This document shows, one piece after another, positions 31,686 to 40,274 of a stretch of DNA of 64,000 nucleotides. The stretch covers positions 434,001 through 498,000 of the forward strand of contig NZ_JAFLNH010000001.1 in assembly GCF_018361265.1 (NCBI RefSeq). The letters run 5' to 3'. The notes beneath the pieces are model-generated. The model saw only the letters and a program-made list of their open reading frames with translations, ran no database searches and was not told the DNA's origin. Position numbers and translations under genes: made by a program. The DNA is from Mycobacterium sp. SM1 (GTDB lineage Bacteria; Actinomycetota; Actinomycetes; Mycobacteriales; Mycobacteriaceae). Each line of letters begins with the position of its first letter. Positions within the stretch are counted from its first letter, which is position 1.

Positions 31686-32333
31686 CTACGCCGCCCCTTC
31701 GCCGAGGTAGCGCGCCCATGACGGATCCAGCTCCTTAACCGTCGACAACAGCCGCCAATGCTGGCCCCGGGGCGGCAACGGCGTTCGCCGTAGTGTCCAG
31801 CCCAGTTCGGCCAACAATCTGTCACCCTTGCGGTGGTTGCACGTCGAGCAGGATGCGACGCAGTTCTCCCAGGAGTGGTCGCCGCCGCGGCTGCGCGGAA
31901 CCACATGGTCGACGGTGTCGGCCTTGGCCCCGCAGTACACGCACGAGAACCGGTCGCGGTGCATCAGCGCGGCCCGGGTCAATGGGACCCGAGCGCGGTA
32001 GGGCACCCTGACGTAGCTGCGCAGCCGGATCACCGACGGCACCACGATCGCCCTCGTGGCTGAGTGGACGACTCGCCCCGAGGAATCATCGTGCACCACA
32101 TCGACTTTGCCGCAGATCAGCATCACGATCGCCCGCCGCACGGGCAACGCGGTCAGCGGCTCATAGGTGGAGTTCAACAACAGCACCCGGCGGCGATTCC
32201 ACAGCGACCCGCCTTCGTAGTGGGTCGGCGGCGAAACGTCGACGCTGTGCAGACATGACGCAGTCGCCGGCCCGGTTAAGGCCGCCGCCGCACCGGAACT
32301 CCGGTGGTTGCGGCGGTTGTCGCGCTGCGCCAT
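31686..32333 (-). CDS. HNH endonuclease-domain protein
   Basis: A 215-residue protein whose HNH/zinc domain is complete: CVYCGAKADTVDHVVPRSRG then the second Cys pair CSTCNHRKGDR. The N-terminal domain contains RRVLLLNSTYEPLTALPVRRA, typical of the chromosomal HNH family found across actinobacteria (Rv2469c). ATG at 32333 follows GGAGG with a 4-nt spacer and is better supported than the ATG 15 codons upstream. It is a core gene, not part of a mobile element; substrate unknown. Confidence 0.9.
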   Translation of the reverse strand: MAQRDNRRNHRSSGAAAALTGPATASCLHSVDVSPPTHYEGGSLWNRRRVLLLNSTYEPLTALPVRRAIVMLICGKVDVVHDDSSGRVVHSATRAIVVPSVIRLRSYVRVPYRARVPLTRAALMHRDRFSCVYCGAKADTVDHVVPRSRGGDHSWENCVASCSTCNHRKGDRLLAELGWTLRRTPLPPRGQHWRLLSTVKELDPSWARYLGEGAA

Positions 32334-32473
32334 AGGTCCTCCGCCGAACAGTCCACCATGACTTGGCACCGACTGCATGCCAAATCGGGGTGTGTGCGCG
32401 ATGTCGATCCGGTGAACAGCGGGTGCTAGGGCTCCGTAGACATGCGCCGCAAAGCACTATAGTGCGCGAGCAT

Positions 32474-33226
32474 ATGGAGGATTTGCCGGTTCCCCCTGGC
32501 GATGACGCTGCCATCGAGCGTTATCGGCAGACGGCGCTGAACCCGCTGGTCCCGCGCCGCGCCTCGGAGGAGCTGCTCGCCGCGATGAACCGCCTGGTCG
32601 AGGCGACAACCCCGGATCCGCGCTTGCCCGGCCCGCTGAACTTCTCACGGACCAGACCGCTGGCGTTGGGGATCAAACGGGCCATCGAGGAGGCGTTGGC
32701 CGAGCGGGATGCGGCCGACCGCGCCGAGCCGCGGCGGCGCGAGTTGCCGGAGCGGGTCGGCGGCGCACTGTCGGCCATGACCGGCTGCATCAGCCGGATG
32801 CAAGAGCTGGAACGCACCAGATCCGGGATCGAAACAGCCGCGCGCGCCCAAGGCTTCGCCGTTAGCGCCGACGGCACGGTCAGCCTTGGCGAAGAGCATA
32901 GGCGCGCCGGCGCGATCGGCGACGACCTCGGCAGGCAACGCGCCCGTTACGAACACCAGATGATGTCGGTGCAGGCCGAGATGATGCAGGTGCAAGAGCG
33001 CGCAGTGACCGCCATTCGGGAACGCCTGGGAGCCGACGAACCCGGCATACCCTGGGTCATCCTCGAATGCGCCCGCGGCGGATTCGATCTGAGCGCCACG
33101 TTCGAGTCTGGTGCACGGCTGCCGGCGTCTCCGCTGCGAGACCTGATGGAGCGGCTTGCTGCCGACACTGCGCGTGCCAAGGCGGCGGTTTGGCCCCAGC
33201 CACGGCCGAAAAGCTTTCCGGAGTGA
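32474..33226 (+). CDS. Hypothetical helical protein
   Basis: A 250-residue protein I do not recognise. ATG at 32474 (MEDLPVPPGDDAAIERYRQTA). It is predicted largely alpha-helical and charged, with a possible coiled coil around residues 95-180 (SRMQELERTRSGIETAARAQ; DDLGRQRARYEHQMMSVQAEMMQVQERAV). No signal peptide or membrane segment. It is divergent from the HNH gene and upstream of glbO. Codon usage looks mycobacterial. A helical scaffold or regulator is conceivable, but nothing shows it. Confidence 0.75.
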   Translation: MEDLPVPPGDDAAIERYRQTALNPLVPRRASEELLAAMNRLVEATTPDPRLPGPLNFSRTRPLALGIKRAIEEALAERDAADRAEPRRRELPERVGGALSAMTGCISRMQELERTRSGIETAARAQGFAVSADGTVSLGEEHRRAGAIGDDLGRQRARYEHQMMSVQAEMMQVQERAVTAIRERLGADEPGIPWVILECARGGFDLSATFESGARLPASPLRDLMERLAADTARAKAAVWPQPRPKSFPE

Positions 33227-33442
33227 CGCTGGTGACCGTGAAACGAGGCTGCGGCCCGCCAGCCGCGCCAAGGTCTGCTTCCCTAAGAGAAGAGTTGTGT
33301 TGTCTTCCCCGGGGTCACGGTCCGGCGCGGTCAGCCCGGCTGCGCGGTGCCAACCCGCGCGGTCACGAACACGGCGCATCTCACCGGCGCCCGCCCCTGG
33401 CGGCGTCCACCTCCGCTGATGGCCCACAGTGGGAGGGCCACA

Positions 33443-33847
33443 ATGGGAGGGATGGAGCAACCACCACAGTCCTTCTACGACGCCGTCGGCGGCGCCGAGA
33501 CCTTCCATGCGATCGTCTCGCGCTTTTACCAACTGGTCGCCGAGGACGAAATACTGCGCCGGGTGTACCCCGAAGACGACCTGGCCGGAGCCGAGGAACG
33601 CTTGCGGATGTTTCTCGAGCAGTATTGGGGTGGTCCGCGAACATACTCCGAGCGCCGCGGCCATCCCCGGCTGCGGATGCGTCACGCGCCATTCCGGATT
33701 TCGCCGATCGAGCGCGACGCGTGGCTGCGGTGCATGCACACCGCGGTGGCGTCAATCGACTCGCGCACGCTCGATGACGCGCACCGCAAGCAGCTGCTCG
33801 ACTACCTGGAGATGGCCGCCCATTCCCTGGTCAACGCGCCGTTTTAG
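33443..33847 (+). CDS. glbO: Truncated haemoglobin, group II (GlbO)
   Basis: A 134-residue haem protein binding O2/[22 protein letters not shown] matches the A/B helices, [20 protein letters not shown] carries the proximal His and WGG motif, and [14 protein letters not shown] includes the conserved Trp G8. ATG 33443 follows GGGAGGG by 5 nt; ATG 33452 ([12 protein letters not shown]) is a possible alternative. The M. tuberculosis protein has 128 residues. aglA starts 12 bp downstream, so they are co-transcribed. Confidence 0.96.
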   Translation: MGGMEQPPQSFYDAVGGAETFHAIVSRFYQLVAEDEILRRVYPEDDLAGAEERLRMFLEQYWGGPRTYSERRGHPRLRMRHAPFRISPIERDAWLRCMHTAVASIDSRTLDDAHRKQLLDYLEMAAHSLVNAPF

Positions 33848-33858
33848 GGTGTGCGTCG

Positions 33859-35490
33859 GTGGCTGACCGGACCGCTTCCGCCGGTGCGCAGGGCCCCGCG
33901 GGCTCCGCCTCCTCGAGCGCGCACGCTCATCGACCCCAGCCGTGGTGGTCGCGCGCGGTGTTCTACCAGGTGTATCCCCGCTCCTTCGCCGACAGCAACG
34001 GCGACGGGGTGGGCGATCTGGACGGGGTGGTGACCCACCTTGACTACCTGCAGGCGCTCGGTGTCGACGCCATCTGGCTCAACCCCGTCACGGTCTCACC
34101 GATGGCCGACCACGGCTACGACGTCGCCGATCCGCGCGACGTCGACCCGCTCTTCGGCGGCATGGCCGCCTTTGACCGGCTGATTGCCGCGGCCCACCAA
34201 TGCGGCATTAAAATCATCATGGACGTGGTGCCCAACCACACCAGCTCACAGCACCCGTGGTTTCAGGAGGCGCTGCGCGCCGGTCCGGGCAGCGCCGCCC
34301 GGGATCGTTACCTCTTTCGCGACGGCCGGGGTCCTGACGGGCGGTTGGCCCCGAATAACTGGGTTTCAGTGTTCGGCGGGCCGGCCTGGACTCGGATCAC
34401 CGAACCGGACGGCCGGCCCGGCCAGTGGTATCTGCACCTGTTCGATGCCGAGCAGCCAGACCTGAACTGGGACAACCCCGAGGTTTTCGAGGATTTCGAG
34501 AAGACGCTGCGGTTCTGGCTGGACCGCGGCGTCGACGGTTTTCGCATCGACGTCGCGCACGGTATGGCCAAGCCGCCGGGCCTGCCGGACATGGACACCG
34601 TCGAGAACGAGCTGCTGCGGGACGACGATGACGATCCCCGGTTTGACCACCCGAATGTGCATGCGATTCACCGTGACATCCGCCGGGTCGTCGACGACTA
34701 TCCCGGCGTGGTGACCATCGGCGAGGTGTGGGTGCACGACAACGCCCGCTGGGCCCGCTATCTGCGTCCCGACGAGCTGCACCTGGGTTTCAACTTCCGG
34801 TTGGCGCGGGCCCGGTTTGACGCCGTACAGCTCCGCGACGCTATCGAGAACACGCTGGCGGCCGCGGCGATCGAGGGTGCCGCGCCCACCTGGACGCTGG
34901 CCAACCACGACGTCGGCCGGGAGGTGACCCGCTACGGCGGCGGGCGGGTCGGGCTGGCACGTGCGCGAGCGATGGCGTTGGTGTTGCTCGCCCTGCCGGG
35001 CGCGGCGTTCCTCTACAACGGCGAAGAGCTGGGCCTGCCCGACGTGGAGTTGCCCGACGACGCGCTGCAGGATCCCAGGTGGCGGCGCTCCGGATACACC
35101 GAACGCGGCCGTGACCGCTGCCGGGTTCCGCTGCCCTGGTCGGGGGAGGCGCCGCCGTTCGGGTTCTCCTCAGCCGCGAACACCTGGCTGCCGATGCCCC
35201 CGCACTGGGCGGCGCTGACCGTCGAAAAACAGCTCACCAATGCCGGCTCGACGCTGTCGTTATTCCGCAGGGCACTCGAATTACGCAGGGAGCGTCCTGA
35301 ATTAGCGAGCGCTGAGCTCGAGTGGCTGGCCGGGCCTCGCGGCGCGCTGATGTTTCGGCGCGGCGGGCTGATCTGCGTGCTCAACGCCGGAACACGTTCG
35401 CTGACGCTGCCGGACGGGCGGCTGATTTTGTCCAGCGCGTCGTTGGTTGGTGGTCGGTTGCCGTCGAATGCCGCGGCCTGGCTGGTGTGA
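33859..35490 (+). CDS. aglA: Alpha-glucosidase (GH13)
   Basis: A 543-residue glycoside hydrolase of family 13, cleaving alpha-1,4-linked glucose. The (beta/alpha)8 signatures are present: DVVPNHTSSQHPWF, GFRIDVAHGM (nucleophile Asp), IGEVWVHDN (acid/base Glu) and TLANHDVGREV (third carboxylate). WSRAVFYQVYPRSFADSNGDG is the usual N-terminal box. GTG start at 33859. Length agrees with Rv2471 (546). Clustered with glbO as in M. tuberculosis. Confidence 0.95.
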   Translation: MADRTASAGAQGPAGSASSSAHAHRPQPWWSRAVFYQVYPRSFADSNGDGVGDLDGVVTHLDYLQALGVDAIWLNPVTVSPMADHGYDVADPRDVDPLFGGMAAFDRLIAAAHQCGIKIIMDVVPNHTSSQHPWFQEALRAGPGSAARDRYLFRDGRGPDGRLAPNNWVSVFGGPAWTRITEPDGRPGQWYLHLFDAEQPDLNWDNPEVFEDFEKTLRFWLDRGVDGFRIDVAHGMAKPPGLPDMDTVENELLRDDDDDPRFDHPNVHAIHRDIRRVVDDYPGVVTIGEVWVHDNARWARYLRPDELHLGFNFRLARARFDAVQLRDAIENTLAAAAIEGAAPTWTLANHDVGREVTRYGGGRVGLARARAMALVLLALPGAAFLYNGEELGLPDVELPDDALQDPRWRRSGYTERGRDRCRVPLPWSGEAPPFGFSSAANTWLPMPPHWAALTVEKQLTNAGSTLSLFRRALELRRERPELASAELEWLAGPRGALMFRRGGLICVLNAGTRSLTLPDGRLILSSASLVGGRLPSNAAAWLV

Positions 35491-35581
35491 GAACGTAGCG
35501 CGTCCTCTGGGGTAGCAAAAGGTGAATTGACCGGCGCGGGAGCCGTAGTAGCCGTTATCGACAGCTCAGGAAGGGGTTGCG
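35491..35581. other. Junction between aglA and a decayed gene cluster
   Basis: About 90 bp past the aglA stop with no gene. From 35582 onward the DNA is made of pseudogenes and insertion sequences up to about 40660. Confidence 0.6.
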
Positions 35582-35735
35582 ATGTTCGTCGATACCGGAT
35601 TGCACGCTGGGTGCCGATGGCTCGCGCCACGCGGGCTTGCACGCCGACGACAGTGCTAATCGGCTGGCGCGGACCTCGCCGGTTCAGGGATGTTCGGGGA
35701 CTTCGCCGGCTCCGGGGCGGTTCTGAGAACGACGG
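35582..35735 (+). pseudogene. DUF2563-like small protein, frameshifted
   Basis: ATG at 35582 opens MFVDTGLHAG, a start typical of the mycobacterial DUF2563 family. A shift then gives GADGSRHAGLHADDSANRLA, and another shift GMFGDFAGSGAVL, in the order expected for an intact DUF2563 protein. At least two frameshifts and loss of the C-terminal half make it a pseudogene. In other mycobacteria this family is followed by a DUF1023 hydrolase, as here. Confidence 0.6.
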
Positions 35736-35879
35736 CCCCTGAGGAAACTCGTTGCCGCGCTTCTGTCGGGACCCACCCCAGCATTGTGCCCAGCCGTGGC
35801 ACGACCCCGATGAAGGATAAGAATGCCCGTCGCTGACAGCAAACGAGCGATCACCTTGCGCTGGGCTATGAGCCGCCCT

Positions 35880-36532
35880 CACCGAGACGCAGAAATCCGC
35901 CGACCGGTGCATCTCGGCTCTCGATCACGACCTCGAAGTGGTCGATGCCGAGATTGGTGAAGCGCTCGCCGACGACGAAGATCACGATACCCTTTGCGAG
36001 GAAGCCGTTTACGTCACCCAAGCTTGTGCTGGCTCAGCTAGATCATAGCCGCAACTCCTATTCGGGCACGCTGCAGGGCGCGCTGGTGCTGTTGGGTTGC
36101 CCAGGAACCGACTTGGCGCGCAACGCCGCTGACTTCCATCTTGACGGCGGCCACGTGTATGTCGGCGACGCCTCCACCGACCCCGTCAGCTGGATCGACG
36201 AATCCGGCCACTTGCCCAGTTGGGTTAACGATGCTTTGGGTCACCCCATCGGGTCATTGGCGAGATTGGGCACCGACCCTGCAAGCGATCAGTTTGGTTC
36301 CATCCGCTTCCGCGCCGAGGTGCCCGGCTCAGATGGGATCCACGGAGCCGATCACTCGCACTACTATCATCCACGTAGCGAATCGCTAGCAGCCATGCGC
36401 GATATCGCCTCCGGGCACAGCGAAAGACTAGCCGGCGATCATCTGCTTGCCGCACACCGCCTGCAACCACATTTGGTCACTCCTGACCACGTCAACATTC
36501 CGGAGCTAGGGCGGGTGCGATATCACATATCG
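35880..36532 (+). pseudogene. DUF1023-type alpha/beta hydrolase, internally deleted
   Basis: Upstream frames read VVDAEIGEALADD and CEEAVYVTQA, then after a shift LVLAQLDHSRNSYSGTLQ, resembling the coiled N-terminal part of mycobacterial DUF1023 proteins. This joins directly to LVLLGCPGTDLARNAADFHL, GHVYVGDASTDPVSWI and DHSHYYHPRSESLAAM, the C-terminal part of the hydrolase fold. The nucleophile-elbow region seems deleted. The frame then runs into the lipoprotein gene without a stop. Family assignment is by memory of motifs. Confidence 0.5.
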
Positions 36533-36651
36533 ATGTCGCGATACCCTGCGCGCCGACTGCCATTGACCCGGAGTGGGGCCGCATGCCTGCTTCCATCGTT
36601 GGCAACCATTAACGGCTACGGCCGATTTCAGCGTAAAGGTCGCCCATTTTC
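36533..36651 (+). pseudogene. Lipoprotein gene, 5' part, interrupted by an ISL3-family element
   Basis: ATG at 36533 starts a signal-peptide-like segment (MSRYPARRLPLTRSGAACLL, then PSLATINGYGRF). In related mycobacterial lipoproteins the last part ends in a lipobox Cys; here TAC (Tyr) stands at that position. The frame ends at the ISL3 target site and continues without shift at 38328 (PFSGADCGVAVATAHL). Target duplication CCATTTTC is 36644-36651 and 38320-38327. Confidence 0.55.
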
Positions 36652-36693
36652 GGCTCTTCTGACGCTTCCGTGGGCCGGTTGTTGATGTAAGGG

Positions 36694-36767
36694 GCGCACG
36701 TCGTTGTGGCTTAAGGTTTCTGGCTTGTGAAAGGTCAGGAACCAAAGGAGCCAACAACGACGTGCGC
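36694..36767 (+). promoter_or_regulatory. Hairpin over the ISL3 transposase start
   Basis: GCGCACGTCGTTGT (36694-36707) and its exact complement (36754-36767) form a 14-bp stem that includes the GTG start (36762) and spans the AAAGGAG ribosome-binding site (36744-36750) in its loop. Transcripts entering from outside would include both arms, while a promoter between them would not, so the hairpin probably blocks translation of read-through RNA. Confidence 0.6.
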
Positions 36768-38084
36768 AATGTGAGGCTATGGCGTGCGCTGCTGGGTGTC
36801 GACCAGCGCACCGTGATCGAAGACATCGAGTTCGAGGAGTTCGGGCAGGAAGACGCCGACGGCGACACGCTGGTGGTGGCGCGGGTGCGGCCGCGAAGTG
36901 GTGTTTCGCGCCGTTGTGGCCGCTGCGGTCGCAGGGCGCCCTGGTATGACCGGGGTGAGGGTCGGCGCCGGTGGCGGGGCCTGGATTGGGGCACGATGCA
37001 GGTGGTGCTGGAGGCCGATGCGCCGCGGGTGAACTGCCCCGCCCATGGGCCTACGGTGGTGGCGGTGCCATGGGCGCGCCACCATGCCGGGCACACTTTG
37101 GCCTTTGATGACACGGTGGCCTGGCTGGCGGTGGCGTGCTCGAAAACCGCGGTGTGCGAGTTGATGCGGGTCGCCTGGCGCACCGTAGGGGCGATCGTGG
37201 CGAGGGTGTGGGCCGACACGGAGAAGAGGATCGACCGGTTTGCGGGTCTGCGTCGGATCGGCATCGATGAGATCTCCTATAAGCGTCACCACAAGTACCT
37301 CACGGTGGTGGTTGACCACGACAGCGGCCGGCTGGTGTGGGCCGCCCCGGGCCGCGACACCAAGACGCTGCGGCGGTTTTTCGACGCTCTGGGCGCCCAG
37401 CGGTGCGCGCTGATCACCCATGTGTCCGCCGATGCGGCGGACTGGATTGCCGATGTGGTCGCCGAGCGCTGCCCGGGCGCGATCCGCTGCGCAGATCCGT
37501 TTCATGTGCTGGCCTGGGCCGCCGAGGCGCTGGATGCCGAGCGGCGCCGGGCCTGGAACGACGCGCGAGCGATCGCGCGCGGCGAGCCCAAATGGGGCCG
37601 TGGTCGCCCCGGCAGGAACACCGCGCCGCGGCCGGGTCATGAACGGGCACGGCGGCTCAAAGCCGCCCGCTATGCGCTGTGGAAAAACCCCGAGGACCTC
37701 ACCGAACGCCAGAGCGCCAAGCTGGCCTGGATCGCCAAGACCGACACCCGGCTCTACCGCGCGTACCTGCTCAAAGAGGGCCTGCGGCATGTGTTTTCGG
37801 TCAAAGGCCAGGACGGCAAAGACGCCCTCGACAAGTGGATCTACTGGGCGCGGCGCTGCCGCATCCCGGTCTTCGTCGAGCTGGCCGGCCGCATCAAACG
37901 CCACCGCGAGGCCATCGACGCCGCCCTCGACCACGGCCTGTCCCAAGGATTGATCGAATCCACCAACACCAAGATCCGCCTGCTCACCCGCATCGCATTC
38001 GGATTCCACAACCCCGCCGCGCTGATCGCCCTGGCCATGCTCGCCCTCGGCGGGCACCGCCCCACCCTGCCCGGCCGCGGCTAA
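36762..38084 (+). CDS. ISL3-family transposase
   Basis: A 440-residue DDE transposase. The N-terminal zinc finger is RRCGRCGRRAPWYDRGEG, followed by an HTH region (ACSKTAVCELMRVAWRTVG). The DDE core (DDE_Tnp_ISL3) has the Asp in RIGIDEISYKRHHKYLTVV, the second in CADPFHVLAWAAEAL, and the Glu in GLIESTNTKIRLLTRIAFGF. It ends with the characteristic FHNPAALIALAMLAL. GTG 36762 lies in a hairpin. No frameshift is seen, so it may be active. Confidence 0.93.
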   Translation: MRNVRLWRALLGVDQRTVIEDIEFEEFGQEDADGDTLVVARVRPRSGVSRRCGRCGRRAPWYDRGEGRRRWRGLDWGTMQVVLEADAPRVNCPAHGPTVVAVPWARHHAGHTLAFDDTVAWLAVACSKTAVCELMRVAWRTVGAIVARVWADTEKRIDRFAGLRRIGIDEISYKRHHKYLTVVVDHDSGRLVWAAPGRDTKTLRRFFDALGAQRCALITHVSADAADWIADVVAERCPGAIRCADPFHVLAWAAEALDAERRRAWNDARAIARGEPKWGRGRPGRNTAPRPGHERARRLKAARYALWKNPEDLTERQSAKLAWIAKTDTRLYRAYLLKEGLRHVFSVKGQDGKDALDKWIYWARRCRIPVFVELAGRIKRHREAIDAALDHGLSQGLIESTNTKIRLLTRIAFGFHNPAALIALAMLALGGHRPTLPGRG

Positions 38085-38154
38085 CACCCCTCCACCAGGG
38101 CACCCCTCGGGTTTCCCCTCTCAGACGTCGCCGATTCTGCGCTACCCGCTCGTC

Positions 38155-38205
38155 GGTGTCCATGTCGTTCCGCCTCGCTGCGCTCGGGGGCTCCACATGG
38201 ACACC
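38155..38205. terminator. Inverted repeat downstream of the ISL3 transposase
   Basis: GGTGTCCATGT (38155-38165) and ACATGGACACC (38195-38205) are perfect 11-bp arms around a 29-nt loop, 70 bp past the transposase stop and inside the element. It may be a transcription terminator (no T-run) or a transposase site. Confidence 0.4.
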
Positions 38206-38327
38206 TCCCACCCGGGCAGCGCTACAGGCAACTATCGCGGAAGCGAGCACAAACGAATTCAACCATCAGATCACGGCCCCGAATCGGCCCCACCCACCCA
38301 CGGATACGTCAGGAGGGCCCCATTTTC

Positions 38328-38423
38328 TGGCGCTGATTGCGGCGTCGCCGTCGCTACAGCCCACCTGCAAGGCGTTGCCGCCGGATTCGCGTTCGACTCA
38401 TGCAACGACCAAGGCGGGCCAAG
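38328..38423 (+). pseudogene. Lipoprotein gene, middle fragment between two insertion sequences
   Basis: Continues the 36533 frame after the ISL3 element: SGADCGVAVATAHLQGVAAG then FAFDSCNDQGG. It is cut by the left end of the IS256-family element at about 38424. The sequence after the right end (39846) begins with a homologous but not identical version of its last codons. Confidence 0.55.
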
Positions 38424-39845
38424 TCCGGAGTGGTGGTGTATGAGTTCGCTCGATGCGTGACCCTTCGGGTGGGAGTTTAGGCCATCAATGCCGGCGTGGT
38501 GGTGCCGGACTGGTCATCGACCGGTTGGTCGGTGGTGGCCAGCACTGCGCGGGATCGGGTGAGCACGTCGAGGCCAAGGTAGCGGCGGCCTTCGATCCAT
38601 TCGTCGTGCTGTTCAGCTAACACCGCGCCGACGAGGCGGATGATCGCACTGCGATCGGGGAAGATGCCCACCACGTCGGTTCGGCGCCGGATCTCTTTGT
38701 TGAGCCGCTCCTGGGGATTATTCGACCAAATCTGGCGCCAGATCTGTTTGGGGAAGGCGGTGAACGCCAGCAGCTCGGCGCGGGCGGCATCAAGGTGCTC
38801 AGCCACTTTCGGCAGCTTGCCACTCAGCGCGTCGAGTACTCGATCATACTGAGCTGCAACAGATTCCGCGTCAGGCTGGTCGAAGATCGAGTGCAGCAGG
38901 GTGCGCACCCACGGCCAGGACGATTTCGGGGTGACGGTCATCAGGTTGACCGCGTAATGGGTGCGGCAGCGCTGCCAGGCCGCTCCGGGCAAGGTGGCGC
39001 CAATGGCCTCGACCAGCCCGGGATGGGCGTCACTGGTGACCAGGGCCACCCCGGACAGCCCGCGAGCCACCAGGTCGCGGAAGAACGCCAACCAGCCCGC
39101 TGCATCCTCGGCGGAGGTGACCTGCACGCCCAGGATTTCGCGGTAGCCCTCGGCGTTGACGCCGGTGGCGATCAGGGTGTGCACCCCGACCACCCGCCCG
39201 CCCTCGCGCACCTTGAGCACCAGGGCGTCCGCGGCCACAAACGTGTAGGGGCCGGCATCCAGTGGGCGGGTGCGAAACGCCTCCACCGCCTCATCGAGCT
39301 CGGCAGCCATGACCGAGACCTGCGATTTAGAAAGGCTTGTCACGCCGAGGGATTCGACGAGGCGCTCCATGCGCCGGGTGGACACACCGAGCAGATAGCA
39401 GGTCGCCACCACACTGGTCAGCGCCCGCTCGGCCCGCTTGCGCCGCTCCAGCAGCCAGTCCGGGAAATAGCTCCCCCGGCGCAACTTGGGAATTGCCAGC
39501 TTGATCGTGCCGACGCGGGTATCGAAATCCCGAGGCCGATACCCGTTGCGCCGATTGGTGCGACCCGGACTACGTTGCCCATAGCCAGCGCTGCACACCG
39601 CGTCGGCCTCCGCGCCCATCAGGGCCTGAATAAACGTCGACAACAGCGCCCGCAGCAAATCCGGGCTCGCCGTGGCGAGTTGCTCCTCCAACAGCTTCTC
39701 AACATCGATAGGGTGGTGGTTGGTCATCGCGTTGTTCTCCTTCGGGTGACTTGATCCGTCGTTTCGAAGGATCACGCGATGACCGCCCTCTACTGGGCTG
39801 CGACACACCCGCTAATCAGCGGGTCGTACACCACCTCCCTGGACG
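38424..39845 (-). mobile_element. IS256 (Mutator)-family insertion sequence
   Basis: About 1.42 kb with imperfect inverted ends: GTCCGGAGTGGTGGTGTATGA at 38424 and, reading in from 39845, GTCCAGGGAGGTGGTGTACGA (17 of 21 positions alike). No 8-9 bp duplication can be found: the left flank ends CGGGCCAA and the right flank starts GCAACTCC. It carries a single transposase gene on the minus strand. Confidence 0.8.
38477..39727 (-). CDS. IS256-family (Mutator) transposase
   Basis: A 416-residue transposase. The Mutator signature is present: first Asp in TFVAADALVLKVREGGRVVG, second in GVALVTSDAHPGLVEAIGAT, and the C-terminal Glu in NNPQERLNKEIRRRTDVVGI, with the CRTHYAVNL region between. ATG 39727 follows AAGGAGAA with a good spacer; the frame is open 27 codons upstream into the element end. 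No stops or shifts are seen, so it may be functional. Confidence 0.93.
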   Translation of the reverse strand: MTNHHPIDVEKLLEEQLATASPDLLRALLSTFIQALMGAEADAVCSAGYGQRSPGRTNRRNGYRPRDFDTRVGTIKLAIPKLRRGSYFPDWLLERRKRAERALTSVVATCYLLGVSTRRMERLVESLGVTSLSKSQVSVMAAELDEAVEAFRTRPLDAGPYTFVAADALVLKVREGGRVVGVHTLIATGVNAEGYREILGVQVTSAEDAAGWLAFFRDLVARGLSGVALVTSDAHPGLVEAIGATLPGAAWQRCRTHYAVNLMTVTPKSSWPWVRTLLHSIFDQPDAESVAAQYDRVLDALSGKLPKVAEHLDAARAELLAFTAFPKQIWRQIWSNNPQERLNKEIRRRTDVVGIFPDRSAIIRLVGAVLAEQHDEWIEGRRYLGLDVLTRSRAVLATTDQPVDDQSGTTTPALMA

Positions 39846-40190
39846 CAACTCCAAGGGCGACCCACCCTCTATGGGGTCACTGCAACTGGTGTTCGACCTA
39901 CCGGCGGACACCAATAGCGATGCCTATTTTCAGAAAATCGCGTCAGCGATGAAGGCAGTTGGCTGGAGCGCCAATACGCGGCCAGTTCGGCGCGATAAGG
40001 TTGGACAAAGGCGGCATAACCACCGAAATTTCCCCGCTGGCAGACAATCCCGGCAAGGAACGCATCAACATTTACGGGGAATGCCGCAACATGACCGGCC
40101 ATCACCATGACGGTAAAGCCAACCCCACCGATTCACTGGCGAAGTCCTCTGACAAGCTCCGCCCTGGTCGAGTCAGTGATTATGGTTGTG
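39846..40190 (+). pseudogene. Lipoprotein gene, 3' part, frameshifted
   Basis: Directly after the IS256-family element: NSKGDPPSMGSLQLVFDLPA and SDAYFQKIASAMKAVGWS, then a frameshift near 39990, then LDKGGITTEISPLADNPGKE and INIYGECRNMTGHHHDGKA. This order matches the C-terminal half of a mycobacterial secreted/lipoprotein family. The beginning repeats, with differences, the last codons left of the element (CNDQGGPS versus RNSKGDPPS), so it probably derives from a paralogue. Confidence 0.5.
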
Positions 40191-40274
40191 ACGCCGACAC
40201 GATGAGGTCGCCATCAATCACGAGCCGTGCGGAGGTGACCCCGACCACTGCCTGATCCAGCAGCGACACCGGCG

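Larger units (their letters stand above)
36652..38319 (+). mobile_element. ISL3-family insertion sequence
   Basis: A 1668-bp element flanked by the 8-bp duplication CCATTTTC (36644-36651 and 38320-38327), the size typical of ISL3. Imperfect inverted repeats of about 23 bp: GGCTCTTCTGACGCTTCCGT at the left (36652) and its near-complement ending at 38319. It carries one transposase gene and a 14-bp inverted repeat over the transposase start. The transposase looks intact. Confidence 0.92.

Noticed and set aside
36777..38087. 436-codon minus-strand frame
   Set aside because: Exact antisense shadow of the ISL3 transposase.
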